DNA of 32,316 bases from Oscillospiraceae bacterium (GTDB taxonomy: Bacteria; Bacillota; Clostridia; Oscillospirales; Oscillospiraceae): the NCBI GenBank assembly GCA_015068235.1, contig SVKY01000026.1, positions 1-32,316 on the forward strand, in the 5' to 3' direction. Of this stretch, positions 1 through 7,840 are shown piece after piece. The position numbers were made by a program, and so were the translations under genes. Within the stretch, counting starts at the first letter, position 1. Each line of letters opens with the position of its first letter. The notes below the pieces were generated by a model that was given only the letters and a program-made list of their open reading frames with translations, did not search any database and was not told the origin of the DNA.

Positions 1-169
1 GGACGGCGTCGTAGACGCCAAGAATGTTGTACAATACTTTTCTTGCCGCCACAGGCGGTGCAGGATATTCATCCTGCAATAAAATGATTTCTAAATCATT
101 TTATCAAGAAACAGTATGATGCAATTTTGCGGCGTTGCCGCACGAACAAGTCGCAGTAGCGACTTGTTC
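1..169. repeat. Palindrome chain, copy A (several hairpins in tandem)
   Basis: Consecutive short perfect or near-perfect inverted repeats fill this stretch: GGCGTC/GACGCC (5-19), TTGTACAA, CCGCC/GGCGG, TGCAGGAT/ATCCTGCA, ATAAAATGATTT/AAATCATTTTAT, TGCGGC/GCCGCA (128-142) and GAACAAGTCGC/GCGACTTGTTC (144-169). Positions 5-117 reappear inverted at 10337-10449 with about three differences, two of them in a hairpin loop. No ORF explains the sequence. The left end runs off the window, so the full length is unknown. Confidence 0.85.
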
Positions 170-189
170 AGCAGACATTAAATAATAAA

Positions 190-219
190 AAGACCCAAAA
201 CCTTACGATTTTGAGTCTT
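190..219 (-). terminator. Intrinsic terminator of the tRNA operon
   Basis: Read on the minus strand, an 11-bp stem (AAGACTCAAAA with TTTTGGGTCTT, one G-U pair) is followed by TTTATTATTT. It lies just downstream of tRNA-Lys, the last gene of the cluster. Confidence 0.8.
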
Positions 220-226
220 GAAAGGA

Positions 227-302
227 TGGTGACCCGCTGGAGATTCGAACTCCAGACCCATTGCTTAAAAGGCAATTGCTCTGCCTGCTGAGCTAGCGGG
301 TC
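227..302 (-). tRNA. tRNA-Lys (anticodon TTT)
   Basis: The minus strand folds into a full cloverleaf. The acceptor stem is GACCCGC/GCGGGTC, the anticodon loop is CTTTTAA (anticodon TTT), the T-loop is TTCGAAT, the discriminator is A, and CCA is encoded at 229-227. It is the last of five tandem tRNA genes and lies downstream of an internal terminator at 313-337. Confidence 0.95.
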
Positions 303-312
303 ATATAAAAAA

Positions 313-337
313 TCGGAGCAAAAAAACTTTGCTCCGA
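313..337 (-). terminator. Internal terminator between tRNA-Gln and tRNA-Lys
   Basis: On the minus strand a 10-bp stem TCGGAGCAAA/TTTGCTCCGA is followed by TTTTTTATA. This is a complete Rho-independent terminator placed inside the tRNA cluster, so tRNA-Lys may be made from read-through only. Confidence 0.8.
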
Positions 338-339
338 CA

Positions 340-414
340 TGGCTGGGATGGCAGGATTCGAACCTACGGATGCCAGAGTCAAAGTCTGGTGCCTTACCAC
401 TTGGCGACATCCCA
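340..414 (-). tRNA. tRNA-Gln (anticodon TTG)
   Basis: Cloverleaf on the minus strand. The acceptor is TGGGATG/CATCCCA, the anticodon stem CCAGA/TCTGG encloses CTTTGAC (anticodon TTG), the T-loop is TTCGAAT, the discriminator is G, and CCA is encoded. The U1-A72 acceptor start is typical of bacterial tRNA-Gln. Confidence 0.95.
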
Positions 415-441
415 ATGTGGACAGCCTCCTAAAAAGAAAAA

Positions 442-519
442 TGGGGTGAGTGAAGGGACTCGAACCCTCGATCTTCAGAGCCACAATCTGACGCGTTAAC
501 CAACTACGCTACACCCACC
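442..519 (-). tRNA. tRNA-His (anticodon GTG)
   Basis: Cloverleaf on the minus strand. The acceptor is GTGGGTG/CACTCAC with one G-U pair and the anticodon loop TTGTGGC carries GTG. The extra G at -1 (position 519) faces discriminator C73, the identity element of tRNA-His. CCA is encoded at 444-442. Confidence 0.95.
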
Positions 520-549
520 ATATTCTTCTTACTCTGATGCACGACCCTT

Positions 550-626
550 TGGTACGCCGGAAGGGACTCGAACCCCCCACCTACTGCTTAGAAGGCAGTT
601 GCTCTATCCGGATGAGCTACCGGCGC
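550..626 (-). tRNA. tRNA-Arg (anticodon TCT)
   Basis: Cloverleaf on the minus strand. The acceptor is GCGCCGG/CCGGCGT (G1-U72 wobble), the anticodon loop CTTCTAA gives TCT (reads AGA/AGG), the T-arm contains GGTTCGAGTCC, the discriminator is A, and CCA is encoded. Confidence 0.95.
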
Positions 627-630
627 ATGC

Positions 631-705
631 TGGAGCGAGTGATGGGAATCGAACCCACGCCCACAGCTTGGAAGGCTGTTGTACTAGCCGTTATACTACA
701 CCCGC
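631..705 (-). tRNA. tRNA-Gly (anticodon TCC)
   Basis: Cloverleaf on the minus strand. The acceptor is GCGGGTG/CACTCGC, the anticodon loop CTTCCAA gives TCC, the T-loop is TTCGATT, the discriminator is T, and CCA is encoded. It is the first gene of the tRNA operon and is separated from tRNA-Arg by only four bases. Confidence 0.95.
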
Positions 706-732
706 AGATACGGGTTATGCATCAGCCATAAA

Positions 733-761
733 ATATTACCACAATATGAAACCGATGTCAA
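733..761 (-). promoter_or_regulatory. Sigma-A-type promoter of the tRNA operon
   Basis: On the minus strand a perfect TTGACA (761-756) is followed by a 17-base spacer and TAATAT (738-733). The predicted start is about 20 bases before tRNA-Gly. The stretch 762-847 is AT-rich and shows nothing further. Confidence 0.8.
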
Positions 762-847
762 GAATAATTTTTGCACTTTTTTCACGAAATATGTATTTTT
801 CACAAAAAAATACCTCAAAACTGCCAAATACAGAAACTATCATCAAA

Positions 848-888
848 TGAATAACAACCTCCTGTATTTACAAGAGGTTGTTATTCAT
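848..888. terminator. Long hairpin after the zinc-ribbon gene
   Basis: A perfect 15-bp inverted repeat (ATGAATAACAACCTC at 848-862, its complement at 874-888) overlaps the stop codon of the minus-strand gene at 885. The T-tract on the minus side is weak. The position, between two minus-strand units, suggests termination or 3'-end protection. Confidence 0.6.
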
Positions 889-1295
889 GTTTTCTTGATA
901 AACTTTTCTCCGCATTTTGGGCAACGGATATTGATCTTACCGCGATGCTTCGGCACTCGCACGGTTTGTTTGCACTGCGGACAGCGGAAATAACAATGGC
1001 TTCGATCTCGAATACGATTCCAAAAGTTCAAAAATCTCTGATTTTCCCTGCGACGCTTATAAATATTTCGGGAAAGAGTTCTGAAAACTTCATAAATCAA
1101 AATCGCATACACAAGCAGAGAAATTACAAGCGTGATCATTGACATTGCCGCAAAGCTGCGGAAAATTGCCGACAAAATACTGTTCAAAAGGCTCATGACA
1201 AACGCCGTCACCAAAAGTGCCATATTCAGTTGATCTGTACCGTAGCGCCCATACATAAAGCGCCTGAAGGCATCTGAAATGCGCCTGAAAAACAT
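885..1295 (-). CDS. Small zinc-ribbon membrane protein next to the origin
   Basis: A 136-residue protein of unknown function. An N-terminal basic stretch is followed by two hydrophobic segments (about residues 25-45 and 50-70) and a basic, arginine-rich linker. A C-terminal zinc ribbon has the pairs CPQC and CPKC separated by about 18 residues. This layout fits a membrane-anchored protein with a cytoplasmic metal-binding knuckle; no catalytic motif is visible. The start was set at ATG 1295 rather than the GTG at 1304, because AGGTGA (1306-1301) is correctly spaced only for the ATG. It diverges from dnaA and has its own promoter. Small zinc-ribbon proteins beside dnaA are, from memory, common in clostridial genomes, but their job is not known to me. 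Confidence 0.8.
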   Translation of the reverse strand: MFFRRISDAFRRFMYGRYGTDQLNMALLVTAFVMSLLNSILSAIFRSFAAMSMITLVISLLVYAILIYEVFRTLSRNIYKRRRENQRFLNFWNRIRDRSHCYFRCPQCKQTVRVPKHRGKINIRCPKCGEKFIKKT

Positions 1296-1312
1296 ATAAA
1301 TCACCTGAATAT

Positions 1313-1340
1313 ATTATAATACCAAAATAAATTTTTACAA
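1313..1340 (-). promoter_or_regulatory. Promoter of the zinc-ribbon gene
   Basis: On the minus strand TTGTAA (1340-1335), a 16-base spacer and a perfect TATAAT (1318-1313). The predicted start leaves a leader of roughly ten bases, just enough for the AGGTGA ribosome site. Confidence 0.55.
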
Positions 1341-1405
1341 GCCCGCTGCGCTAATGTTAACGAAATATTTACGAGTGAACAAAAATAAAAATTGTTGCAT
1401 GCTCC

Positions 1406-1465
1406 TGTGCAATAATTTTTCATAAATTTATATTTTATATATGTATATCGGTTGATTTTTGCACA
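1406..1465. promoter_or_regulatory. DnaA-box-like sites upstream of dnaA
   Basis: Two 9-mers of the variant box type are present: TATTGCACA on the minus strand (1406-1414) and TTTTGCACA on the plus strand (1457-1465). No exact TTATCCACA is present here. The second site overlaps the -35 element and spacer of the dnaA promoter, so it probably mediates DnaA autorepression. Confidence 0.6.
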
Positions 1466-1480
1466 AGCTTGTGGTATAAT
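1452..1480 (+). promoter_or_regulatory. dnaA promoter with internal palindrome
   Basis: TTGATT (1452-1457), a 17-base spacer and a perfect TATAAT (1475-1480) precede dnaA by about 35 bases. The spacer holds a perfect 12-base palindrome, CACAAGCTTGTG (1462-1473), overlapping the DnaA-box-like TTTTGCACA. Binding there would block RNA polymerase. Confidence 0.75.
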
Positions 1481-1514
1481 TTTCAGGATAAAATAGAATG
1501 GAAAGGAGTATGTC

Positions 1515-2828
1515 ATGTATTCAAATGCCTTTATTTGGGCACGAGTGATCTCCTATCTTGAGCAGCATTCCGGAGCATTCGCCGTGATGAGCTATTTTGA
1601 AGATGCTGAGATCGTTGATTTTACAGATGGAAAGCTCGTGATCTATACTCCCTCACCCTTCCGTAAGGACGTCATTATGAATCGTTACACGATCTTGATT
1701 CAGGACGCCATGCGTGAGGTTTTTGAAACCGAGGTTGAGTTGGTCGTTTTGGATGAAAACGATTATCCGCAGTATACCAGCGGAAAAAAGAAGCACAATT
1801 TTGTCGAGTTCAATCATCAATATACCTTTGACACCTTCGTTGTCGGCTCATCGAATCAGCATGCCTTTTCCGCTGCACAGGCAGTTGCCGAGGAACGCAC
1901 CGTGGCGTATAATCCGCTGTTTTTGTACGGTCAGTCCGGTTTGGGAAAAACTCATCTGCTTTATGCCATTGCCAACCGTGTCCAGCAGCGTCATCCTGAT
2001 TATAATATCGTTTATATCAAGGGCGATCAGTTTACCAATGAATTTATCGAGGCTGTCAGAAACGGTAAAAACTTTGATTTCCGTGACAAATACCGTAATG
2101 CAGACCTCTTTTTGATCGATGATATTCAGTTTATTGCCGGTAAGGAAGCGACACAGGAGGAATTCTTTCACACCTTTAATTCGCTTTATGAGAATCACCG
2201 TCAGATCGTTCTGACCTCGGACCGTGTGCCGAGCGATATGCTGAAATTGGAAGATCGTCTGCGCACCCGTTTTGAATGGGGCTTGATCGTGGACGTGCAG
2301 CCGCCCGATTATGAAACTCGTTACGCCATTACGAAAAATAAAGCAATCTCTTTGGGTTTAAATATTCCCGAAGATGTCTGCGCTTATATTGCCGAGAATA
2401 TTACAAACAACGTCCGCCAGATCGAAGGCACGGTCAAAAAGATCAAGGCTTATCACGATTTGAGCGGAATGCCTATGGATATTTCTTCCGTCTCCAGAGC
2501 GATCAAAGATATGTACAAGGGCAAGGCGCAGGCGGTTCCCACACCGAATTTGATCATCTCCGAGGTTTGCCGTTTTTATTCCCTCGAGGAAAATGTCCTG
2601 CGTGGCACGAATAAGAATAAAACCATCTCTGAGGCTCGTCAGATTGCCATGTATCTGATCCGAAAAATGACAATGCTTTCTTTGCCTGATATTGCAAAAG
2701 AATTTGGTAAGAATCATACCACCGTTTTGTATGCCATTCGTCGTGTGGAAGAAGAGCTTGCCAACGCCGCAAACGGGTTGCAGGATAATATACGTGATAT
2801 CCAGGCAAATATCAATTCACGACTATAA
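1515..2828 (+). CDS. dnaA: Chromosomal replication initiator protein DnaA
   Basis: DnaA binds origin DNA boxes, forms an ATP-dependent filament, opens the duplex and recruits the helicase. The protein has 437 residues, a normal length. Domain I is about residues 1-75, followed by a short linker. The AAA+ core has Walker A GQSGLGKT (139-146), Walker B LFLIDD (198-203) and the LRTRFEWG arginine-finger region (249-256). Domain IV is about 342-437. Its DNA-recognition motif reads FGKNHTTV (397-404), where most bacteria have RDHTTV, so the usual Arg-Asp is Lys-Asn; the aspartate corresponds to E. coli D433, a base-contacting residue. The ATG at 1515 follows AAAGGAG with good spacing. It is the first gene of the replication cluster, and the box inside its promoter suggests autoregulation. 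Confidence 0.98.
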   Translation: MYSNAFIWARVISYLEQHSGAFAVMSYFEDAEIVDFTDGKLVIYTPSPFRKDVIMNRYTILIQDAMREVFETEVELVVLDENDYPQYTSGKKKHNFVEFNHQYTFDTFVVGSSNQHAFSAAQAVAEERTVAYNPLFLYGQSGLGKTHLLYAIANRVQQRHPDYNIVYIKGDQFTNEFIEAVRNGKNFDFRDKYRNADLFLIDDIQFIAGKEATQEEFFHTFNSLYENHRQIVLTSDRVPSDMLKLEDRLRTRFEWGLIVDVQPPDYETRYAITKNKAISLGLNIPEDVCAYIAENITNNVRQIEGTVKKIKAYHDLSGMPMDISSVSRAIKDMYKGKAQAVPTPNLIISEVCRFYSLEENVLRGTNKNKTISEARQIAMYLIRKMTMLSLPDIAKEFGKNHTTVLYAIRRVEEELANAANGLQDNIRDIQANINSRL

Positions 2829-2844
2829 CTTACATTACTTTCAC

Positions 2845-3024
2845 AATTGCACAACCCCTGTGAATTGTGCAAAACTTTCCTGTGCATAATTGCTTTGAAA
2901 AAGTTTTTCAAAATTACCTGTGCAAAACTCATTTTTTCATGCACAGCCCTGTGTGAATTAAAAACCCTTACGGCTGTAGGCGATTTTCGGGTTTTGCACA
3001 AATTCAAACGGACTATTACTATTA
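2845..3024. other. Probable origin of replication (oriC), dnaA-dnaN interval
   Basis: This 248-base gap holds six sites with a shared TGCACA core: AATTGCACA (2845-2853, +), TTTTGCACA (2866-2874, -), TTATGCACA (2881-2889, -), TTTTGCACA (2919-2927, -), TCATGCACA (2937-2945, +) and TTTTGCACA (2992-3000, +). All fit or nearly fit the relaxed box TTWTNCACA, and all have G in place of the usual C at position 5. The last box is followed by a short GC patch and a DnaA-trio run. The setting between dnaA and dnaN is the standard Firmicutes position of the unwinding region. Confidence 0.8.
3009..3024. promoter_or_regulatory. GC patch plus DnaA-trio run (unwinding element)
   Basis: After CGG (3009-3011) the plus strand reads CTA TTA CTA TTA (3013-3024). 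The bottom strand read 3' to 5' is therefore GAT AAT GAT AAT, four consecutive matches to the DnaA-trio 3'-(G/A)A(T/A)-5'. The orientation away from the box at 2992-3000 is that of the Bacillus basal unwinding system. AT-rich DNA follows up to dnaN. Confidence 0.65.
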
Positions 3025-3076
3025 CCGCTATATTTCCTTCCTATCTATTAGATAGAAAGAAAGTGAGGAATTTTTA

Positions 3077-4180
3077 ATGAAGTTTACCTGTGAAAAAGCT
3101 CTGCTTGTTTCTGCCCTCTCTGTTGCCGGCAGAACTGTCGCTCAGAAGAGCACGATTTCTTGTTTGGAAGGCATTTTATTAAGAGCCGGCGTCGATGTGC
3201 AGCTGACAGGCTATAATTTGGAGACCGGCATCACCGTCAAGGTTGCAGCCAACGTCACCGAGGCAGGTCTGTGCGTTATGCCTGCAAGACTTTTCTTCGA
3301 CATTGTTCGTAAGCTGCCCGATGAGGAAGTTACTATTTCCGTGGACGAAAAGCTGATCGTTTCCATCAAAGGCGGTGCATCGTCGTTTCAGATCACGGCG
3401 CTCGATGCTGAGGATTACCCCGATTTGCCCGACGTCAATACTGCCAACGGAATTTCTATGCCGAGAAGTGCCCTGCGTGAGATGATCGGCGGTACGATCT
3501 TCTCCGTTTCTGAAAATCAGTCCCGACCCATTCATACAGGCTGTTTGATGGAGGTGCAGGATACGACGGTCACGATGGTTGCCGTTGATAACTTCCGCTT
3601 GGCAAGAAGAACTTATCACGCCGAGGAATCGTATGAGCGTGAAATGAAGTTTGTCGTTCCTGCAACAGGCTTGCGTGAGGTCGAGAAAATTTTGACCGAT
3701 ACCGATGATGAGGTAACATTCCTGCTCGGTGATAAGCACATCATGTTCGAGATTGGCGATGCAACGCTGGTCTGTCGAGTTTTAGAGGGTGAATTTATCG
3801 ATTGGCGCCGTGTGGTTCCGAGCAATAATTCTACCATTTTGACCGCAAACGTCAGCGAGCTGATGAATTCCATCGAGCGTGTGGGCTTGATCGTTTCGGA
3901 AAAGATAAAAAGCCCTGTACGCTGTTTATTCGGAGATAATATTGCAGATTTTAAGACGGTCAATACCATCGGCTCTGCACATGATACCTGCGCTGTTGCG
4001 GGAAACGGCGGTGAGCTGGAAATCGGCTTTAATTGCAAATATTTGCTCGATGCTCTGCGTGCGGTTCCGACCGAGGAGGTCACCTTGGAGCTGAAAAACG
4101 GTTTGAGTCCCATCGTTTTCACGCCCGTAGATACGAAAAAGGACTTTGCCTACATGGTCCTGCCCGTCAGATTGCATTGA
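3077..4180 (+). CDS. dnaN: DNA polymerase III sliding clamp, beta subunit
   Basis: The ring-shaped processivity factor that tethers the replicative polymerase and repair proteins to DNA. The 367-residue length matches the family's usual 365-380. Three repeated clamp folds are recognisable (about 1-120, 125-245, 250-367). Typical features are the N-terminal MKFTCEKALL, the middle-domain RPIHTGCLMEV followed by VAVDNFRLA, and the C-terminal AYMVLPVRL, which forms the partner-binding pocket. The ATG at 3077 follows GTGAGG. The gene directly follows the origin interval and is probably transcribed together with the S4 protein and recF. Confidence 0.98.
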   Translation: MKFTCEKALLVSALSVAGRTVAQKSTISCLEGILLRAGVDVQLTGYNLETGITVKVAANVTEAGLCVMPARLFFDIVRKLPDEEVTISVDEKLIVSIKGGASSFQITALDAEDYPDLPDVNTANGISMPRSALREMIGGTIFSVSENQSRPIHTGCLMEVQDTTVTMVAVDNFRLARRTYHAEESYEREMKFVVPATGLREVEKILTDTDDEVTFLLGDKHIMFEIGDATLVCRVLEGEFIDWRRVVPSNNSTILTANVSELMNSIERVGLIVSEKIKSPVRCLFGDNIADFKTVNTIGSAHDTCAVAGNGGELEIGFNCKYLLDALRAVPTEEVTLELKNGLSPIVFTPVDTKKDFAYMVLPVRLH

Positions 4181-4207
4181 AAAAGAGAATGAAAAGGTGA
4201 TTTTTCT

Positions 4208-4456
4208 ATGAAAGTACACGTTCGTCGTGTGGTTAAAAATACGCCTGTCGGCATTACGACAGAGTTTATCAAGTTAGAGAGCTTTCTAAAGCTTGCCAAC
4301 GCTGTTGAAAGTGGCGGTATGGCAAAAAACGTGATCCAGGATGGTGAGGTTTTCGTAAATGACGAAATTTGTACCATGCGAGGAAAAAAGCTGCGTCCGG
4401 GCGATACCATCCGTTTTGACGGCGAAGTTTATCTTGTGACCGATGCAGCTCAATAG
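4208..4456 (+). CDS. yaaA: S4-domain RNA-binding protein, YaaA/RlbA type
   Basis: An 82-residue protein consisting almost entirely of an S4 RNA-binding domain. The pattern FIKLESFLKLANAVESGG...VIQDGEVFVND...RGKKLRPGDTI is characteristic, with the usual glycines and a basic face. Members between dnaN and recF are conserved in Firmicutes. In Bacillus the equivalent (YaaA, also called RlbA) is linked to large-subunit ribosome assembly; that role is inferred here from position and fold. AAAGGTGA precedes the ATG. The last 14 bases overlap the start of recF, implying translational coupling. Confidence 0.9.
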   Translation: MKVHVRRVVKNTPVGITTEFIKLESFLKLANAVESGGMAKNVIQDGEVFVNDEICTMRGKKLRPGDTIRFDGEVYLVTDAAQ

Positions 4457-5531
4457 TTTATATATCAGCGGTTTTCGCAATTATGAGGAGGTTTTGGCGG
4501 AGTTTGTTCCCGGTGTGAATCTGATTGTCGGGGACAATGCCAACGGAAAGACCAATCTTTTGGAAGCAATCAGCTATCTTTCCACCGGTCATGCTTTCCG
4601 CACGAGAAAAGAAGCGGAGTTGATCCGTTTTGGTGCGGAATTTGCCGAGCTGAAAGCAAATTTTTTTTCCCAAGAGCGTGAGCAGGAGCTGCGAGCCGTA
4701 CTTTTTTCGGGACGCAGACCCAGACAGCTTTTCTTAAACGGCGTGAAGCAGAAAACTGCCGCTTCCGTAGCAGGCGTTTTGACGAGCGTTTTGTTTTGCC
4801 CCGAGGATCTTCTGATTTTGAAAAAGGGCGCTGCACCGAGAAGAAAGCTTTTGGATACCGTTTTGTGTCAAATGCGCCCGAATTATGCGCTGGCTTTGAA
4901 CGAATACAGCCATGTTTTGGAACAAAAAGCGGCAATTTTGCGTGAGGGGATCATGTATGAGCTTCTGCCCGATTATAATGCAAGGTTGATCCAGATCGGC
5001 GCAATTTTAATTTCCTATCGGGCAAGATTTTTGCAATCGCTTGAGGAATGTGCTGCGCAGTTTCATAAGGAATTTTCGGGCGATAAGGAAAATTTGACCT
5101 TGCAATATAAAACCGTGTCGAATATTGACAATGCGTTTGCTTCTTTGGAAATTTTGCGGCAAAAACTTTCGGAGCATATGATCTCGCATGAACGGGCAGA
5201 AAGAGAAAGCGGTCAGTGCTTGTCAGGTCCGCATAAGGACGACTTTGAGGCGGCGCTGAACGGCTTGCCGATGGCGCAGTTTGCCTCTCAGGGTCAGACC
5301 CGAACCGCTACGATCTCGATCAAACTGGCGGAGCGTGAGCTTTTGCGCCGGGATACGGACGAGGAGCCGCTTTTATTGCTTGATGATGTTTTGTCCGAGC
5401 TGGATGCAGGTCGGCAGGATTTTGTGCTCAATCAATTAAAAAGCGGACAGGTATTTATTACCTGCTGCGAAACCGACCGCTTGACCAAAATCGGTCAGGT
5501 CATCCGCATCGAAAACGGCACCGTAATTTAG
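4443..5531 (+). CDS. recF: DNA replication and repair protein RecF
   Basis: An SMC-like ABC ATPase that helps load RecA at gaps through the RecFOR pathway. The 362-residue length is normal. Walker A GDNANGKT lies at 30-37, the ABC signature region LSGPHKDDF near 260-268, and Walker B LLLLDDVLSELD with its acidic pair near 314-315. The start at ATG 4443 lies inside the preceding S4 gene, and the reading frame begins with the expected MQLNSLYISGFRNY. It is followed after 19 bases by remB. Confidence 0.97.
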   Translation: MQLNSLYISGFRNYEEVLAEFVPGVNLIVGDNANGKTNLLEAISYLSTGHAFRTRKEAELIRFGAEFAELKANFFSQEREQELRAVLFSGRRPRQLFLNGVKQKTAASVAGVLTSVLFCPEDLLILKKGAAPRRKLLDTVLCQMRPNYALALNEYSHVLEQKAAILREGIMYELLPDYNARLIQIGAILISYRARFLQSLEECAAQFHKEFSGDKENLTLQYKTVSNIDNAFASLEILRQKLSEHMISHERAERESGQCLSGPHKDDFEAALNGLPMAQFASQGQTRTATISIKLAERELLRRDTDEEPLLLLDDVLSELDAGRQDFVLNQLKSGQVFITCCETDRLTKIGQVIRIENGTVI

Positions 5532-5550
5532 GAAAATATTTGGAGGAATT

Positions 5551-7817
<2,267 letters not shown>

Positions 7818-7840
7818 ACTGCTAACAAGGAGGAACCACC

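Noticed and set aside
168-731. Several short frames over the tRNA cluster (e.g. with KAPDFDSGIRRFESC or VMGIEPTPTAWKAVV)
   Set aside because: These are the well-known artefacts of translating tRNA genes; the tRNAs fold completely.
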